Assembly: GCA_016929985.1 (NCBI GenBank)
Contig: JAFGIH010000535.1
Location: 1 to 15,461, forward strand
Length of the DNA stretch: 15,461 nt
Direction of reading: 5' to 3'
DNA from: Thermoleophilia bacterium
GTDB taxonomy: Bacteria > Actinomycetota > Thermoleophilia > RBG-16-64-13
This document shows positions 13,504 to 15,461 of this stretch, piece by piece; positions within the stretch are counted from its first letter, which is position 1, and the number at the start of each line of letters is the position of its first letter. A program made the position numbers and the translations under genes. Under the pieces are notes generated by a model. It was not told the origin of the DNA. It saw only the letters and a list, made by a program, of their open reading frames with translations, and did not search any database.

Positions 13504-15210
13504 TTGCTGGCGTCGCTCACCATCCGCAACTTCGTCCTGATCGAAGATGCGGTCTTGGAGTTCTCTCCCGGACTGAACGTGCTCACGGGCGAGACCGGGG
13601 CCGGCAAGACGCTGCTGACTCGCGCGCTGGGTCTGTTGATGGGGGAGCGGGCCGAGGAAGGCTTGGTGGGGCAGGCGGCGCCGGAGGCTCTTATCCAGGC
13701 GGTCTTCGATCTGAGCGAGGCCGAGGCCGCGGACGTCCCGGCCGACATCGGCGCTCTGGTCGGAGGGGTCGAAGCGGGCGAGCTCATCGTCACGCGGCGG
13801 CTTGGCAAGGAAGGGCGGAACCGCTGCTACATGAACGACACCGCCGTGACTCTGAGCGGCATGGGGGGAGTGGTGGGCGCGCTGCTCTCCTTCGCCGGCC
13901 AGCATGAGTATCGCCGGCTGCTCGACCCCAAGTATCAGCTGAGCGTACTCGACCAGTGGGCCGGTCCTGAGACCGTAGCCATCGCGGCTGAGTACCGCGA
14001 CTCCTACGAGAGCGCGCGGGAGGCGGCGCGGCGCCTCGAGGAGGCGCGAAACACGCAGGAGTCTCGGCTCCGGGAGCTGGACCTGCTGCGCTTCCAGGTC
14101 GCGGAACTCTCTGAAGCGGCGCTCTCACTGGAGGAGGAACAGGCGCTGGTCGCGGAGCAGCGCCTCCTGTCTCGGGCGGAAGAGGTGCTGAGGAGTGCCG
14201 GCGCGGCCGCGAACGGGCTGCGCGCTGAGGATGAAGAGCTGGATGTGAGCGGCATGCTGGCACAGACCGCTGCGCACCTGACGAGCCTCGCCGGCATAGA
14301 CGCGACACTCGACGCAATCGCCGCTTCACTTGGAGAACTGCAGTATCAGGTGACCGAGGTGGCCCGTGACCTCCACACCTACGTGTCGCAAGTCTCCGTA
14401 GATCCGGAACGCCTGGAAGAAGTGAACGAACGTCTGCGCCTCTATATGGATCTGGGACGGAAGTACGGCGGATCGACTGAGAGTACCGTGCAGCACTTAG
14501 CGGAGGCAGCGGCGCGTCTCGAGGTCCTCGAGAGTAGTGAGGAGGACATGAGCCGGCTGGAGGAGCGGCGCGCGGCCTCGGCCACGCGCGCACTGGCGCT
14601 GGCTGAGAGGTTGAGCGAGAAACGTCGGGCGGCGGCCCCGTTGCTGGAACAAGCCGTAGGGGGTCAGCTCGCCGATCTGGGCATGCCGTCCGCTGTGCTT
14701 TACGTGGACATCCGGTCGAGCCTCGAGCGGGGTGACCTCAAAGAGAGCGGCGCAGACTCGGCGGAGTTCCTTCTTGCCGCCAACGAGGGTCAGCAGCCGA
14801 GGAGTCTTGCCCGCACGGCATCCGGTGGCGAGCTGTCCCGGGTGCTGCTGGCCATCAAGTGCGCCCTCGCCGGCGCCGGAGGGAGTGAAGCGCTGGTCTT
14901 CGACGAGATAGACGCGGGCATCGGCGGCCGGACGGCCGTCGCCGTGGGCAACAAGCTCCGTGAGCTGGCCGACCGTTCGCAGGTGATCGTGGTGACTCAT
15001 CTGCCCCAGGTCGCCGCCCTGGCGGCCTCGCACTACCTCATCGAGAAGGTGGCCGAGTCAGGTTCCACCATCTCGCGCTTGGTGAGACTCGGCGAAGAGC
15101 ACGTGGTGGAGGAGCTGTGCCGCATGCTCGGGGGCCGTCCGGACGACAGCGAGGTCATGGCTCACGCCCGCGAACTGCGCGACAGGGCTGCGGGAGGGCT
15201 GCTAGACTAG
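13504..15210 (+). CDS. recN: DNA repair protein RecN
   Basis: RecN is an SMC-like ATPase that acts early in double-strand break repair by bridging DNA and promoting RecA-dependent recombination. The 568-residue product is of typical length. Walker A is TGETGAGKT (28-36), with Lys35 and Thr where many RecN proteins have Ser. A long, charged helical region with heptad-like Glu, Arg and Leu in the middle forms the short coiled coil. The ABC signature SGGELSRV starts at Ser440, and Walker B is ALVFDEIDAGIGG, with Asp467 and Glu468. The start is TTG 13504, with AGGGGG (13494-13499) 4 bases upstream, spanning the nadK stop. The N-terminal MLASLTIRNFVLIED matches the family start exactly in position. 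No SOS box is obvious in the short upstream gap. Confidence 0.96.
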   Translation: MLASLTIRNFVLIEDAVLEFSPGLNVLTGETGAGKTLLTRALGLLMGERAEEGLVGQAAPEALIQAVFDLSEAEAADVPADIGALVGGVEAGELIVTRRLGKEGRNRCYMNDTAVTLSGMGGVVGALLSFAGQHEYRRLLDPKYQLSVLDQWAGPETVAIAAEYRDSYESAREAARRLEEARNTQESRLRELDLLRFQVAELSEAALSLEEEQALVAEQRLLSRAEEVLRSAGAAANGLRAEDEELDVSGMLAQTAAHLTSLAGIDATLDAIAASLGELQYQVTEVARDLHTYVSQVSVDPERLEEVNERLRLYMDLGRKYGGSTESTVQHLAEAAARLEVLESSEEDMSRLEERRAASATRALALAERLSEKRRAAAPLLEQAVGGQLADLGMPSAVLYVDIRSSLERGDLKESGADSAEFLLAANEGQQPRSLARTASGGELSRVLLAIKCALAGAGGSEALVFDEIDAGIGGRTAVAVGNKLRELADRSQVIVVTHLPQVAALAASHYLIEKVAESGSTISRLVRLGEEHVVEELCRMLGGRPDDSEVMAHARELRDRAAGGLLD

Positions 15211-15212
15211 GC

Positions 15213-15242
15213 GGGGCGCGGGCCGGGATGGCCATGCGCCTC
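15213..15242 (+). promoter_or_regulatory. Imperfect GC-rich hairpin between recN and pyrG
   Basis: GGGGCGC (15213-15219) pairs with GCGCCTC (15236-15242), including one G-T pair, and GGCC (15221-15224) pairs with GGCC (15230-15233). A small internal bulge separates the helices and the loop is GGGAT. No T-run follows. It begins two bases after the recN stop, within a 63-base gap, so a U-less terminator or a pyrG leader element is possible. In DNA this GC-rich, such a fold can arise by chance. Confidence 0.3.
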
Positions 15243-15273
15243 CAAATACCGGTCGAACACGGCGGAGGTGGGC

Positions 15274-15461
15274 GTGGCCAAGCATGTTTTCGTTACGGGC
15301 GGCGTAGTATCGTCGCTCGGCAAAGGCATCACGGCCGCGTCGCTCGGCCGTCTTCTCAAGAGCCGCGGGCTCCGAGTGGTCATCCAGAAGTTCGATCCCT
15401 ACCTCAACGTCGATCCCGGCACCATGAGCCCCTTCCAGCACGGGGAGGTCTTCGTCACCGA
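15274..15461 (+). CDS. pyrG: CTP synthase, N-terminal fragment (cut by window end)
   Basis: PyrG makes CTP from UTP, ATP and glutamine. Only the first 62 codons are in the window; the frame is open to the last base. The start of the synthetase domain is unmistakable: [16 protein letters not shown] holds the P-loop-like nucleotide site, followed by [33 protein letters not shown] with the magnesium- and UTP-binding region. Many homologues read KxDPYxNVDPGTM here, so conservation is normal. GTG 15274 lies 5 bases after GGAGG (15264-15268). The glutamine amidotransferase half lies beyond the window. recN is 63 bases upstream, so co-transcription is possible but not certain. Confidence 0.96.
   Translation, partial: MAKHVFVTGGVVSSLGKGITAASLGRLLKSRGLRVVIQKFDPYLNVDPGTMSPFQHGEVFVT

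Noticed and set aside
15211..15273. Bacillus-type CTP-sensing pyrG attenuator
   Set aside because: No promoter with the required G-run start and no terminator T-run are visible before pyrG.
1..15461. CRISPR array, insertion sequence, prophage or tRNA
   Set aside because: No regularly spaced direct repeats, transposase or phage genes, or cloverleaf-compatible stretches were seen. Gaps are short and genes are housekeeping or pilus genes.

Overview
The window is a dense, high-GC, single-strand stretch of bacterial chromosome. Every gene I can support reads left to right, and gaps are short. Gene order suggests a member of the Actinobacteriota. The series aroC, shikimate kinase, dehydroquinate synthase, aroQ, efp, nusB and the series tlyA, nadK, recN, pyrG both recall, from memory, neighbourhoods in Mycobacterium and relatives. 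A pilMNO-type pilus cluster, an Asp23-family gene between efp and nusB, and the AroK-AroB fusion point away from typical Mycobacteriales and towards a deeper lineage (Coriobacteriia, Thermoleophilia or Rubrobacteria-like). This placement is inference; the visible 5S rRNA fragment is too short to settle it. Non-ATG starts are common: 10 of the 17 main coding regions.

Layout. (1) 1-110: the 3' end of a 5S rRNA and an intrinsic terminator, marking the end of an rRNA operon. (2) 114-1103: a promoter and dapA (lysine and diaminopimelate synthesis). (3) 1210-5155: a type IV pilus block: prepilin peptidase, a doubtful 43-codon ORF, pilM, pilN, pilO, and a membrane-anchored protein with a long Thr/Pro linker and a C-terminal domain that sits where pilP would be. 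(4) 5236-8488: a shikimate block: aroC, a fused aroK-aroB, and aroQ. (5) 8596-13495: efp, an Asp23/Gls24 gene, nusB, dxs, tlyA and nadK, packed with overlaps or gaps of a few bases. (6) 13504-15461: recN, then the start of pyrG, cut off by the window end.

How the genes work together. The pilus block would give the processing peptidase plus the inner-membrane alignment platform (PilM in the cytoplasm, PilN and PilO spanning the membrane, a PilP-position protein outside). No pilin, assembly ATPase or secretin gene is present here. The aro block supplies four of the seven shikimate-pathway steps. The later genes serve translation (efp, tlyA), transcription antitermination (nusB), isoprenoid precursors (dxs), NADP supply (nadK), DNA repair (recN) and CTP synthesis (pyrG). 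Most of the window is conserved housekeeping. The least explained part is the protein at 4466-5155.
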